From CBDCNP01 sp965222425 (GTDB lineage Bacteria; Acidobacteriota; Vicinamibacteria; Marinacidobacterales; DATDRI01), in the NCBI GenBank assembly GCA_965222425.1, contig CBDCTW010000018.1:310001-374000 (forward strand): a stretch of 64,000 nucleotides of DNA. The letters run 5' to 3'. The notes under the pieces are model-generated. The model was not told where the DNA came from and searched no databases. It saw only the letters and a list, made by a program, of their open reading frames with translations. The translations under genes were made by a program, and so were the position numbers. This document shows positions 26,111 through 34,202 of the stretch, piece after piece. Position 1 is the stretch's first letter. Each line of letters starts with the position of its first letter.

Positions 26111-26545
26111 CCGGAGGAAAACCACATGAATGCTGATGCAAGTGATAGAGGACGAGATCGTCCATGCAGGTTTCCACCATGGATGGGTCCTGGGAGTCCT
26201 TGGCCATGCTTGCTGTCCCCTCGATGGAGGCGACTATGAAGGCGGCCGGTTTGTGGCTGTCGATGTCGGTTCGAAGCTGGCCCGCGCCCTGGCCTCGGAG
26301 CGGCGCATCGGTGATGCCGTCACGCCAGGCGTCGAGGGCGGCTTCGATGCGGACACGGAAGCCCTCATCGATGGGGGACATTTCTTGGGCTAGATTTGCC
26401 AATGGGCAGCCATAATTACAGGCCATGTTCAGTCAATAATTGCATATCCGAGCGCAGCTTTATTTGGGAAGTGGTGGTAGGGAGCCACTTTTGTAAGGCC
26501 TGTGTCGGCCAGAATTTCGTCGATGCTCGCAGCGCGAAACCATTG
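26107..26545 (-). pseudogene. TetR family regulator remnant
   Basis: One frame near 26440-26545 reads FRAASIDEILADTGLTKVAPYHHFPNK, the TetR helix-turn-helix, then stops at TGA. Another frame, from ATG 26426, continues with the C-terminal domain (GCPLANLAQEMSPIDEGFRVRIEAALDAWRDGI, AAFIVASIEGTASMAKDSQDP). The segment between is deleted and the first helix is lost at the VapBC side. With the adjoining operator and RND fragments it was a regulator of an efflux operon. Confidence 0.72.
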
Positions 26546-26571
26546 ACGTGGATGCATGTAATATGCATAAT
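26543..26571 (+). promoter_or_regulatory. VapBC promoter overlapping ATGCAT repeats, probably leaderless
   Basis: TTGACG (26543-26548), 17-nt spacer, CATAAT (26566-26571); the predicted start (26578-26580) coincides with the antitoxin ATG at 26580. ATGCATGTA occurs at 26552 and 26570 with TATGCATAA between, overlapping the -10, which suits autorepression by the antitoxin. Confidence 0.5.
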
Positions 26572-26579
26572 GCATGTAG

Positions 26580-26828
26580 ATGGCAACGAAGACGATTTCC
26601 CTTAAGCTCGAGGCCTACGAAAAGCTAAGAGGTGCGAGGCGCTATCCCACCGAGTCCTTTAGCGATGTAGTACTGCGAGCAGCCTGGCCGGAGGAGACGA
26701 TTACGGGAGGGAAGTTACTGGAGCTTTGTCGGGAGCGAGGACCGGTCTTCGGAGAGAAAGAGCTGACTCGAGTTGAGCGCCTCAAGAAAAAGGACAAGCC
26801 GCCGGCGGACAAATGGAAGACGCGCTGA
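26580..26828 (+). CDS. VapB-type antitoxin
   Basis: An 82-residue protein. The N-terminal ATKTISLKLEAYEKLRGARRYPTESFSDVVLRA is a ribbon-helix-helix-like DNA-binding region as in VapB antitoxins of the DUF217 group; the C-terminal half is charged and probably wraps the toxin. The stop overlaps the toxin gene by 16 bp, the classical coupled arrangement. No ribosome site is possible upstream if transcription starts at the ATG. Confidence 0.75.
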   Translation: MATKTISLKLEAYEKLRGARRYPTESFSDVVLRAAWPEETITGGKLLELCRERGPVFGEKELTRVERLKKKDKPPADKWKTR

Positions 26829-27229
26829 TTCTAGAGACGACCTTTCTGGTCGACTTGGAGCGCGAGTTGGCACGCAGCGGCTGGGGACCAGCCCAGGAAT
26901 TCTTGAAGGTCCACGGGTCGCATCGGCTGTTCATCACGTACACGATTGCCGGGGAACTGGCGGCTGGTGTCTCCCTTGCTCAAAGGGAACGTTGGGAGGG
27001 ATTCATCGCCCCCTTTCGAGTTCTCGCCTGTACCGAGGAAGTTAGCTGGGAGTACGGTCGAGTGTATCGGTACCTTCAGGACAACGGGCTCTTGATCGGG
27101 AGCAATGACCTTTGGATCGCCGCGACCGCCATCGCCTACGCCATACCCCTAGTGACCCGAAACACACGCCATTACCAACGTGTACCGGGTCTTGAGATTG
27201 CGGAGTATCCGCGCGCGGGACTCAGCTAG
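26813..27229 (+). CDS. VapC-type PIN-domain toxin
   Basis: A 138-residue PIN nuclease. The four acidic positions are visible: ILETTFLVDLER, YTIAGELAAG, SNDLWIAATAIA, and the end TRNTRHYQRVPGLEI. The first acid is Glu (LET) where PIN domains normally have Asp (LDT), but VDLE follows closely. Expected to cleave tRNA or rRNA when free of antitoxin. The cassette sits exactly where the TetR gene lost its 5' end, so insertion of the cassette may have broken it. Confidence 0.85.
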   Translation: MEDALILETTFLVDLERELARSGWGPAQEFLKVHGSHRLFITYTIAGELAAGVSLAQRERWEGFIAPFRVLACTEEVSWEYGRVYRYLQDNGLLIGSNDLWIAATAIAYAIPLVTRNTRHYQRVPGLEIAEYPRAGLS

Positions 27230-27323
27230 CCATCGACGATCTTCCTCGTTCGAGTGAAGATAGCCGGCCAAACCGCCCCTCCCTGGTGGGCAGATGCCCG
27301 TGCGGGCAAATGAAGGACTCGAC

Positions 27324-29108
27324 ATGAACTTCTGCAGGAAGTCTTTATTCGCCCTTCTTCTAGCTCTCGCGCTTTCGCCATCATGCCATCGCGAACCCCC
27401 ACCCGACCTCATCGTGGTCGGTGCCGGAATCTCGGGGCTCTCGGCCGCTCTCGAGGCGGCGCGGGGGGGCGCCCAAGTCGAAGTGATCGACATGGGTTCT
27501 GTTTTCGGCGGCCATGCGGTCGTTGCTCATGGCGGTCTCGCCATCGTCGGAAGCCCAGTTCAGGAGGCCGCCGGGATCGAAGACAGCGTCGAGCTTGCCT
27601 ATGGCGATTTCATGGACTGGGGAGAGGATGGTGATCCGGACTGGGTGCGGTACTACGTCGAGAACTCGCGGGAAGAAGTCTACGACTGGCTCACAGAGTT
27701 GGGAGTGGAGTTCGAGGATCTGATGTTCCATCCTGGCAACACCGTCGTGCGGTTTCATAACATTGTCGGCCGGGGACTGGGTTTGGTGACACCCATCTAC
27801 CTCGCGTGTTTGAAGAGCGGGAACGTGAGCTTCCGATGGAATACCCGCGTCGACGATTTGCTCATGGAAGAGGGGAGCGTGGTGGGAATTCGGGGGACGA
27901 ACGTTCGAACCGGTGAAACGGTCGAGCGTCGCGCGGGCGGAGTCGTTCTCGCGACCGGAGGTTTTCAGAGCAATTTGGAAAAGGTAAGGGAGTTTTGGAA
28001 CAAAGACATGCCTTTTCCGGAGCGTATTCTCGCCGGCTCTAGATGGAACTCCCAGGGATACGGTTTGGAGCTTGCCGAGAATGCAGATGCACAATTCCAC
28101 CGCCTCGATCACCAGTGGAACTACGTCACCGGGCTCCCCGATCCTCGTTACGAGGAGGGGATACGGGGTGTCAATGCACTCGCTTACGATTCCATTTGGG
28201 TCAACATGGAAGGGGAGCGCTTCGTCAACGAGTGCCTCTCCGCGAAGTACACTTTGCCGGCACTCTTGAAACAGCCGACGGGCAGTTATTGGGCGGTCTT
28301 CGACTCGGAAGGCAAGAAGGACTACCTAGTGACGGGCTCCGGCTGGAGCGATGAGAAGGTGGACCATCTCGTCTTTCAAAACGAGGAGCTCACCAAGACT
28401 TCGGAAACCCTCGAAGGCCTGGCGGCTGCCACCAGCCTTCCCAAAGGTGCCTTGAAAAGAACCGTGACACGTTTTAACCGGATGGTGGATCAGCAAAAGG
28501 ACACCGATTTCGATCGCCTCGCTCCTGACAACGACCCGCGCTGTCGTGACGTGAAGTCGTTAGATGTTGCGCCCTTTTACGCCATCCGGATGTACCCGCT
28601 CGCACGCAAGAGTATGGGAGGGATCGCAGTCGACACGACTTCCCGTGTTGTTGATAAGAAGGGAGACGTGATTCCGGGTCTCTATGCCGCCGGGGAAGCA
28701 TCAGGACTCGCCGGTATCAACGGCAAGGCCGGGCTGGAAGGCACTTTTCTCGGACCATCCATCGTGACCGGTCGCATGGCGGGCCGAACGGCTTTGGCGC
28801 AGCTTTTAGCGAAGGGACGCCGACGAGCGGCGCCGGCCCCAGCGCCCCCTGCAAGCGAAGGCGCCATGTTAGATGTAGAGGTCTCCGCGGTGGACAGCGC
28901 TCAGTGCACGAAGTGCCATGACCTCGAGACACTCGTTGAGTCGGAACGGCCGGGTTATCTTCACTTCGAGCTGGCTCACGGCGTGGTCTTGGAACGTAAG
29001 GCGGAGTGCATCCAGTGTCACGGGGAGCTCTTCCCCTACGAGGAGGATCGGCATCGGACCGCCCCGGTTCGGCAGGCCACGGTTTGCCGAAACTGCCACG
29101 GCCTGTAG
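27324..29108 (+). CDS. Periplasmic FAD flavocytochrome with C-terminal c-type haems
   Basis: A 594-residue fumarate reductase/urocanate reductase-like flavoprotein. A lipoprotein signal (LLLALALSPSC) starts the ATG-27324 product. FAD site: LIVVGAGISGLSAALEAARGGAQVEVID. Family motifs MGGIAVD and GINGKAGLEGTFLGPSIVTGRMAG lie near residue 430-485. The last 75 residues carry three haem c motifs, CTKCH, CIQCH and CRNCH. It should take electrons from a periplasmic or membrane donor and reduce an unknown substrate at the outer face. Fumarate-reductase-like flavocytochromes often carry their haem domain N-terminally, so C-terminal placement is notable. Confidence 0.88.
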   Translation: MNFCRKSLFALLLALALSPSCHREPPPDLIVVGAGISGLSAALEAARGGAQVEVIDMGSVFGGHAVVAHGGLAIVGSPVQEAAGIEDSVELAYGDFMDWGEDGDPDWVRYYVENSREEVYDWLTELGVEFEDLMFHPGNTVVRFHNIVGRGLGLVTPIYLACLKSGNVSFRWNTRVDDLLMEEGSVVGIRGTNVRTGETVERRAGGVVLATGGFQSNLEKVREFWNKDMPFPERILAGSRWNSQGYGLELAENADAQFHRLDHQWNYVTGLPDPRYEEGIRGVNALAYDSIWVNMEGERFVNECLSAKYTLPALLKQPTGSYWAVFDSEGKKDYLVTGSGWSDEKVDHLVFQNEELTKTSETLEGLAAATSLPKGALKRTVTRFNRMVDQQKDTDFDRLAPDNDPRCRDVKSLDVAPFYAIRMYPLARKSMGGIAVDTTSRVVDKKGDVIPGLYAAGEASGLAGINGKAGLEGTFLGPSIVTGRMAGRTALAQLLAKGRRRAAPAPAPPASEGAMLDVEVSAVDSAQCTKCHDLETLVESERPGYLHFELAHGVVLERKAECIQCHGELFPYEEDRHRTAPVRQATVCRNCHGL

Positions 29109-29119
29109 AGAAGTTAGAC

Positions 29120-29434
29120 CTACGTTCCTTCGTACTCGACGCCCAGTTCCTTGAGAAGCTTGATCAAGTTCGCCCGAACGTTGGCCGCGGGGTTCATGGA
29201 GAGCGACTTCTTGAACGCTTCGATCGCCAGCTCCTGATTGCCGTTGCTCATGTAGTCCTCCCCGAGGCTGTCGTAGGAGTTGGGATCGCCGGGGTAGGCG
29301 AGCACACTGAACTTGAAGACATCGACGGCTTCCTCAGCCTTTTTCTGCTGAAGCAGCCGGTACCCCAGTCCGTTGATGGAGCCCGCCCCGAACAACTTGT
29401 AGTGCGCATCCTGCTTCTTGACACCTTGTGACAC
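29120..29434 (-). CDS. Short TPR protein, possibly a truncated C-terminus
   Basis: 104 residues with two to three TPR-like repeats: INGLGYRLLQQKKAEEAVDVFKFSVLAYP, then NSYDSLGEDYMSNGNQELAIEAFKKSLSMNP, then a final helix. This block is the usual C-terminal extension of serine hydrolases/beta-lactamase-like secreted proteins, so the catalytic part may have been lost. Starts with GTG and has no convincing ribosome site. Confidence 0.6.
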   Translation of the reverse strand: MSQGVKKQDAHYKLFGAGSINGLGYRLLQQKKAEEAVDVFKFSVLAYPGDPNSYDSLGEDYMSNGNQELAIEAFKKSLSMNPAANVRANLIKLLKELGVEYEGT

Positions 29435-29504
29435 GGAATTTTAGAAAGGGGAATACGACGGGAGCTTGAAAGGCTCCTTTTTTTCGGTAAATATAGCCGC
29501 CTAA

Positions 29505-30704
29505 GTGAGTCCTTCCTCGTCGAAACCGCCGATCGAGACTCCTACCGTCACGACGGGTTTGGAGCGATTGTTCGAAGATCGCGCCGACGCCATTGGAGGC
29601 AAGCGCCTAGGCCTCATCGCGAATCCCGCCAGCATCGATTCCGCGATGCGACACGCCGCCGATCGACTGCGGGAGACCGGACAGTTGAAGGCGCTCTTCG
29701 GGGCGGAGCACGGAATCGCCGGCCAGGCGCAAGACCACATCGAGGTCGAGGACGACAGCGACGCGGGGATCCCAGTTCATAGCCTCTACGGGGCAAGGCG
29801 CATCCCGACGCCGGAAATGCTGGAAGGTCTAGACGCACTCGTCTTCGACGTTCAAGATGTCGGTTCTCGCTACTACACCTTCATTTGGACCATGGCTCAC
29901 GCGATGGAGGCGTGCGCGCGGGATGGGAAAGAGGTGATCGTGCTCGATCGGCCCAATCCAATCGGGGGCGTGCACGTGGAAGGAAATCTCATAGAGGAGA
30001 GCCACGTTTCTTTCGTAGGGCTCTATCCGATCGCCAATCGACATGGAATGACGGTAGGGGAGCTCGCTGGGCTTTTCAACCAGGAATTCGGCATCGGCTG
30101 CGACCTGACAGTCGTTCCCATGAAGGGTTGGGTCCGCTCGATCTGGTTCGATGAGATGGCACTTCCGTGGGTGATGCCTTCACCGAACATGCCGACCTTG
30201 GATACCGCGACCGTCTATCCGGGAGGGTGCCTTTTCGAAGGCACCAACTTGTCGGAGGGGCGGGGAACGACACGTCCCTTCGAGCTGGTTGGCGCCCCGT
30301 GGGTGGACGCTCACCAGCTTGTCGCGGAACTGGAGAAAGAGGATCTCCCGGGGGTTCTCATGAGGCCGGCCTCGTTCGAACCGGCCTTTCACAAATTCGC
30401 GGGCGAGCTTTGCGGAGGTGTCCAGCAACATGTCATCGATCGGGAGACGTATCGTCCGCTCCGAACCGGGCTGGCGATCATCAAGGTTTTGCGGAGGCTC
30501 TGGCCGGACGAGTTCGCGTGGCGAGATACAACTTATGAATACGAGACTGAGAAGCCGGCCATCGATATCCTGGCGGGGAATAGCCGCATCCGCGAGCAAA
30601 TCGATGCCCATGTGCCGCTGGCCGAGATCGAAGAGGGATGGCAGGCCGATCTCGCCCGTTTCGAAAAGATCCGCACCCGCTACCTCCTCTATCCAGATCG
30701 GTAG
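29505..30704 (+). CDS. DUF1343 / NamZ-type exo-beta-N-acetylmuramidase
   Basis: A 399-residue protein with all DUF1343 hallmarks: GKRLGLIANPASID, LFGAEHGIAG, PVHSLYGARRIPTPEML, LVFDVQDVGSRYYTFIWTMAHAMEAC, VLDRPNPIGG, WVMPSPNMPTLDTATVYPGGCLFEGTNLSEGRGTTRPFE and a C-terminal FEKIRTRYLLY. NamZ enzymes release MurNAc from peptidoglycan fragments in cell-wall recycling. The protein has no evident signal peptide from the GTG start, so a cytoplasmic or misassigned start is possible. Confidence 0.88.
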   Translation: MSPSSSKPPIETPTVTTGLERLFEDRADAIGGKRLGLIANPASIDSAMRHAADRLRETGQLKALFGAEHGIAGQAQDHIEVEDDSDAGIPVHSLYGARRIPTPEMLEGLDALVFDVQDVGSRYYTFIWTMAHAMEACARDGKEVIVLDRPNPIGGVHVEGNLIEESHVSFVGLYPIANRHGMTVGELAGLFNQEFGIGCDLTVVPMKGWVRSIWFDEMALPWVMPSPNMPTLDTATVYPGGCLFEGTNLSEGRGTTRPFELVGAPWVDAHQLVAELEKEDLPGVLMRPASFEPAFHKFAGELCGGVQQHVIDRETYRPLRTGLAIIKVLRRLWPDEFAWRDTTYEYETEKPAIDILAGNSRIREQIDAHVPLAEIEEGWQADLARFEKIRTRYLLYPDR

Positions 30705-30732
30705 GACCTATTTAAAAAAGCAGGAGTTGCTC

Positions 30733-30978
30733 ATGCCGAGACTTAGAATTACGGGGCTGATCGCGCTCGGTTGGTTTCTGGGCGCGCCGCTCGCGGCGCA
30801 GGAACCGCCAGCCGATCTCGTGCTTCTGAACGGAACGGTCTATACCGTCGATCCCGATCGCCCCCGAGCGGGGGCGGTAGCCGTTTTTCGCGATCGGATC
30901 GTGGCGGTGGGCACCAACTCCGAGATCCGGCGACGTATCGGCCGGTCTACGCGCATCGTCGACCTCGAAGGCGTCTGA
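30733..30978 (+). pseudogene. Amidohydrolase N-terminal fragment
   Basis: 81 residues after ATG 30733: a signal peptide (LRITGLIALGWFLGAPLAAQ) and the start of a YtcJ/imidazolonepropionase-like amidohydrolase (DLVLLNGTVYTVDPDRPRAGAVAVFRDRIVAVG, IVDLEG). The frame stops right where the family would continue with LxPGFxDxHxH. The metal-binding barrel is missing. The junction near 30976 joins it tail to tail with a truncated zinc-ribbon gene. Confidence 0.75.
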
Positions 30979-31101
30979 CATTGCCATGAACGCCACTTCG
31001 AGGGAGCCTCGGCAGTGAGGGCAGAGTGCCCGTGCCGCTGCGAGTTGCCGGACTACGTCCTCGTGGAGCTCGGTCTCGCAGTGGGGACATGGTACGCCCA
31101 T
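30976..31101 (-). CDS. Zinc-ribbon peptide, 3' end probably lost
   Basis: From ATG 31101 with an AGGAGGT ribosome site, the first 40 residues contain two CPHC knuckles (GVPCPHCETELHEDVV and ARALCPHCRGSLEVAF), a complete four-cysteine zinc ribbon. The frame then runs on into antisense of the amidohydrolase remnant to 30712, giving a 129-codon product that is not natural. The true end is probably deleted near 30976. Function unknown. Confidence 0.5.
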
Positions 31102-31203
31102 TGCGACTACCTCCTGTTAAAGACCTGGGATCACCAAAAATGTTGACAGCTTAGCGGGGCGGTGTCAAGACGCCCGTGACCCGATTAGAAGTTTGCAGCT
31201 TTC

Positions 31204-31926
31204 CTACTCGTTCGGTGCGCGAGGTTCCGGTGACGGAGGGCTGGACGGTTGGCTTCCCCTCAGCCGGTGATACACGGGAGCGAGGCGTTGGGGCGAGACA
31301 CCCAAAAAGAACGCGGTCACCGCGACCCAGTTCACGAGGGTGGTAGCGAACGGTCCAAGCCTCTCCCAGTGACGGGGGGTGGTCGTCACCGGGACATCGA
31401 GGGCGACCATCCTGCCCCGCGCCCGAAGCCTCTTCGCGAGGTCGATGTCCTCCATGATGGGGATGTCACGATAGCCCCCAATGCGCTCGAACTCGGAGCG
31501 GCGGGCGAAGAGGGCCTGATCTCCGTACGGGAAACCCAAGAAGCGAGCTCGGAGATTCGACCCCAGCGACACGAGACCCAACCCTAGGCTCGTCGGCTCG
31601 ACCCGAAGAGTAAACGAGCCTCCGACGACTTCGGTGTCGTCGAGGGCTTCCCGGATGGCGTCGTTTGTGCCGGGGCTCAGCTCGCAGTCGGCATGGAGAA
31701 ACAGCAGTGTGTCGCCGCTGGCCGCCTTTGCAGCCAGGTTCATTTGCGCACCGCGACCGAGCGCGCCTTCGATCACGCGGGCGCCCTGCTCTGTCGCGAT
31801 CTCCCGGGTCCGATCCTCGCTTTGACCATCCGCGACGAGGATCTCGACTCCCGCGGGAATGGAGGCCAGCGCGCGTGCCAGACAACGCTCTTCGTTCAAG
31901 GTCGGAACCACAACGGAGAGCTTCAT
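31204..31926 (-). CDS. Family 2 glycosyltransferase, TIGR04283-like
   Basis: A 240-residue GT2. LSVVVPTLNEERCLARALASI, EILVADGQSEDRTREIA and GRGAQMNLAAKAASGDTLLFLHAD match the TIGR04283 family (found in arsenosugar and other clusters), followed by LGFPYGDQALFARRSEFERIGGYRDIPIMEDIDLAKRLRARGR. It ends in a hydrophobic segment and a Pro/Ser-rich tail. Acceptor unknown. No rSAM/rSAM-methyltransferase neighbours are present. Confidence 0.85.
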   Translation of the reverse strand: MKLSVVVPTLNEERCLARALASIPAGVEILVADGQSEDRTREIATEQGARVIEGALGRGAQMNLAAKAASGDTLLFLHADCELSPGTNDAIREALDDTEVVGGSFTLRVEPTSLGLGLVSLGSNLRARFLGFPYGDQALFARRSEFERIGGYRDIPIMEDIDLAKRLRARGRMVALDVPVTTTPRHWERLGPFATTLVNWVAVTAFFLGVSPQRLAPVYHRLRGSQPSSPPSPEPRAPNE

Positions 31927-31993
31927 GGGCCTGGCGCCATCTTAGCACTAGCACGTGGCTTATCCGTGTTAAGATCTTCATTCAGACCCTCAA

Positions 31994-32986
31994 ATGGCAC
32001 ATACCATTACGCTCATTCCCGGTGACGGGATCGGCCCCGAGATCACCGATGCGACGGTGAGCGTGCTCGATGCTACCGGCGTGGGGGTCGAGTGGGAGAA
32101 GCACGAGGGGGGTATTCGAGCTTTTGAAAGGACTGGAAACCCCTTGCCTGAAGAGCTCTTGGAATCGATTCGGCGCAACGGGTTAGCTCTAAAGGGCCCA
32201 CTCACTACGCTGGTTGGAGAGGGCTTCCCCAGCGCCAACGTGGCTTTCAGAAAAGGACTCGACCTCTACGCGAACCTGCGACCCGTTCGGAGCGTGCCCG
32301 GAGTAAAGAGCCGCTACGAAAACGTAAGCCTGGTCATCGTGAGGGAGAACACCGAAGATCTTTATTCCGGCATCGAGCACATGATCATGCCCGGTGTGAC
32401 GCAGGGGTTGAAGGTGATTACTTCTCACGCATCCATACGAATTGCCCGATTCGCCTTCGAGTATGCTTGCCGGCGAGAGCGACACAAGGTTCACAAAGCC
32501 AACATCATGAAGCTCACCGACGGGCTCTTCCTGAAGAGCGCCCGACAGGTGGCTAAGGAGTTCCCGGAGGTCGACTTCGACGACAAGATCGTCGACAACC
32601 TTTGCATGCAGTTGGTGTTGGATCCTGATCAATTCGATGTCCTCTTGCTGTCCAACCTCTACGGGGACATCGTCTCGGATCTGGCCGCCGGCCTGGTGGG
32701 CGGGCTGGGCGTGGTCCCCGCTGGCAATATCGGGGAGTCGCACGCCGTCTTCGAGGCAGTCCACGGCACCGCACCAGATATTGCTGGGAGGGGGATCGCC
32801 AATCCGATAGCCCTAATCTTTTCGGGAGTACTGATGCTCAGACACATCGGTGAGAACGAGGCCGCCGATCGCGTCCTGGCTGCTTGTTTTCGCGTACTCC
32901 AAAACGGGGACGTGCGAACGCCCGATCTGGGCGGAAGCGCGTCGACGAGCGAGTACGCCGATGCCGTGCTCGGGGGGCTTAACTGA
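31994..32986 (+). CDS. NAD-type isocitrate/isopropylmalate dehydrogenase family
   Basis: A 330-residue beta-decarboxylating dehydrogenase. ITLIPGDGIGPEITDA starts it, VIVRENTEDLYSGIEH is the substrate-binding signature of isocitrate dehydrogenase rather than isopropylmalate dehydrogenase, and LYGDIVSDLAAGLVGGLGVVPAGNIG with VFEAVHGTAPDIAGRGIANP completes the active site. The length fits the short bacterial NAD-IDH. A TCA-cycle role, making 2-oxoglutarate. A terminator follows directly. Confidence 0.88.
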   Translation: MAHTITLIPGDGIGPEITDATVSVLDATGVGVEWEKHEGGIRAFERTGNPLPEELLESIRRNGLALKGPLTTLVGEGFPSANVAFRKGLDLYANLRPVRSVPGVKSRYENVSLVIVRENTEDLYSGIEHMIMPGVTQGLKVITSHASIRIARFAFEYACRRERHKVHKANIMKLTDGLFLKSARQVAKEFPEVDFDDKIVDNLCMQLVLDPDQFDVLLLSNLYGDIVSDLAAGLVGGLGVVPAGNIGESHAVFEAVHGTAPDIAGRGIANPIALIFSGVLMLRHIGENEAADRVLAACFRVLQNGDVRTPDLGGSASTSEYADAVLGGLN

Positions 32987-33019
32987 GCGGCCTATACACG
33001 CAGGATCGGGGCCAGCGGG

Positions 33020-33045
33020 TTGGGGGAATTTCCCCCGTTTTTGTT
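33020..33045 (+). terminator. Intrinsic terminator after the isocitrate dehydrogenase gene
   Basis: GGGGGAA/TTCCCCC hairpin followed by GTTTTTG, 35 bp past the stop codon and just before the nuo promoter. Confidence 0.7.
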
Positions 33046-33046
33046 G

Positions 33047-33075
33047 TTGCCCGCCCCGAAACCTCTGAATATAAT
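33047..33075 (+). promoter_or_regulatory. Promoter of the nuo operon
   Basis: TTGCCC (33047-33052), 17-nt spacer, perfect TATAAT (33070-33075). Predicted start near 33082, giving a 147-nt leader before nuoA at 33229. Confidence 0.6.
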
Positions 33076-33228
33076 ACCCGCGCCTGTGCGGTCGGCGGGG
33101 TCGGCCGCAAATTTTTTGTGTCGTGGCCCCCTAGGTGATCCTGTATGGATTTGAATCGTAGACTTGAGTTGCGGCTCATAGAGGCGATTGAAATAATGAC
33201 CGTTTGGGGCACTTTGTGAGGTAGACCG

Positions 33229-33651
33229 ATGGATATGGTGGACTACCTTGCCGTACTCTTTTTCCTGGTGGCGGCCGTGCTCTTCGTCGGCGTGAGCCTC
33301 ACTTTTTCGTCTCTAGTGCGGCCTAGCAAGTTCACACCTGAGAAGTACATCCCCTACGAATGTGGCGAGAACCCGGTGGGCTCACCTTGGGTGCAGTTCA
33401 ACATCCGGTTCTACGTCTTCGCCTTGGTTTTCATCATTTTCGATGTAGAGGTACTGTTCTTGTTCCCGTGGGCAGTCGTCTACCAGCAGTTGGGCCTCTT
33501 GGCTTTCGTCGAGGGCCTCATCTTTATCGTGATTCTCGCCCTAGGCCTCGCCTACCTTTGGGCCAAGGGAGACCTGGAGTGGGTTCGTACCGAGGACCGT
33601 GCTCCCCATCATCAGACGAAGAATATCCCCGAGGCTGAAAAAGCGGCCTAG
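33229..33651 (+). CDS. nuoA: NADH-quinone oxidoreductase subunit A
   Basis: 140 residues, three membrane helices. The loop KYIPYECGENPVGSPWVQFNIRFYVFALVFIIFDVEVLFLFPWA is the classical NuoA signature with the conserved Cys and acidic residues near the quinone cavity. Opens the complex I operon; GAGGT ribosome site. Confidence 0.96.
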   Translation: MDMVDYLAVLFFLVAAVLFVGVSLTFSSLVRPSKFTPEKYIPYECGENPVGSPWVQFNIRFYVFALVFIIFDVEVLFLFPWAVVYQQLGLLAFVEGLIFIVILALGLAYLWAKGDLEWVRTEDRAPHHQTKNIPEAEKAA

Positions 33652-33662
33652 AGGACCTAGCT

Positions 33663-34202
33663 ATGGACCTTATCAAGACACTCGGTGCGAGTCGCATCGC
33701 CCTGACAACGGTGGATCAGGTGATCAACTGGGCCCGGCTCTCCGCCCTATGGCCGATGACTTTCGGCCTTGCGTGCTGCGCCATCGAGATGATGGCTGCC
33801 GGCGCCAGTCGTTTCGATTGGGATCGACTGGGCATGATCCCCCGGGCGACACCGCGTCAATCCGACTTGATGATTGTGGCCGGGACCGTCACCCACAAGA
33901 TGGCGATCCGGATCAAGAGACTCTACGAGCAGATGGCGGAGCCCAAGTACGTGATCTCCATGGGAAGCTGCTCCAACAACGGGGGACCGTACTGGCAGTA
34001 CGGGTATCATGTCGTCAAGGGTGTCGATCTCGTAATTCCGGTCGATGTCTACGTTCCGGGTTGCCCGCCCCGTCCGGAAGCTCTCTTGTACGGTGTGATG
34101 AAGCTTCAAGATATCATTCGTGAGCGCTCGCTCATGGACGATCCCCGCGAAGGAAGAAAAGAAAGGCAGAACGAGCCGGTCGAGGCGGCGACAAAAGCAT
34201 GA
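33663..34202 (+). CDS. nuoB: NADH-quinone oxidoreductase subunit B
   Basis: 179 residues, hydrophilic subunit binding cluster N2. The four cysteine positions are present: the tandem pair in LACCAIEMMA, ISMGSCSNNGGPYW, and VYVPGCPPRPEALLYG. Last Fe-S stop before quinone. Its end overlaps nuoC by 4 bp. The C-terminus is an unusually basic/acidic extension (DDPREGRKERQNEPVEAATKA). Confidence 0.97.
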   Translation: MDLIKTLGASRIALTTVDQVINWARLSALWPMTFGLACCAIEMMAAGASRFDWDRLGMIPRATPRQSDLMIVAGTVTHKMAIRIKRLYEQMAEPKYVISMGSCSNNGGPYWQYGYHVVKGVDLVIPVDVYVPGCPPRPEALLYGVMKLQDIIRERSLMDDPREGRKERQNEPVEAATKA

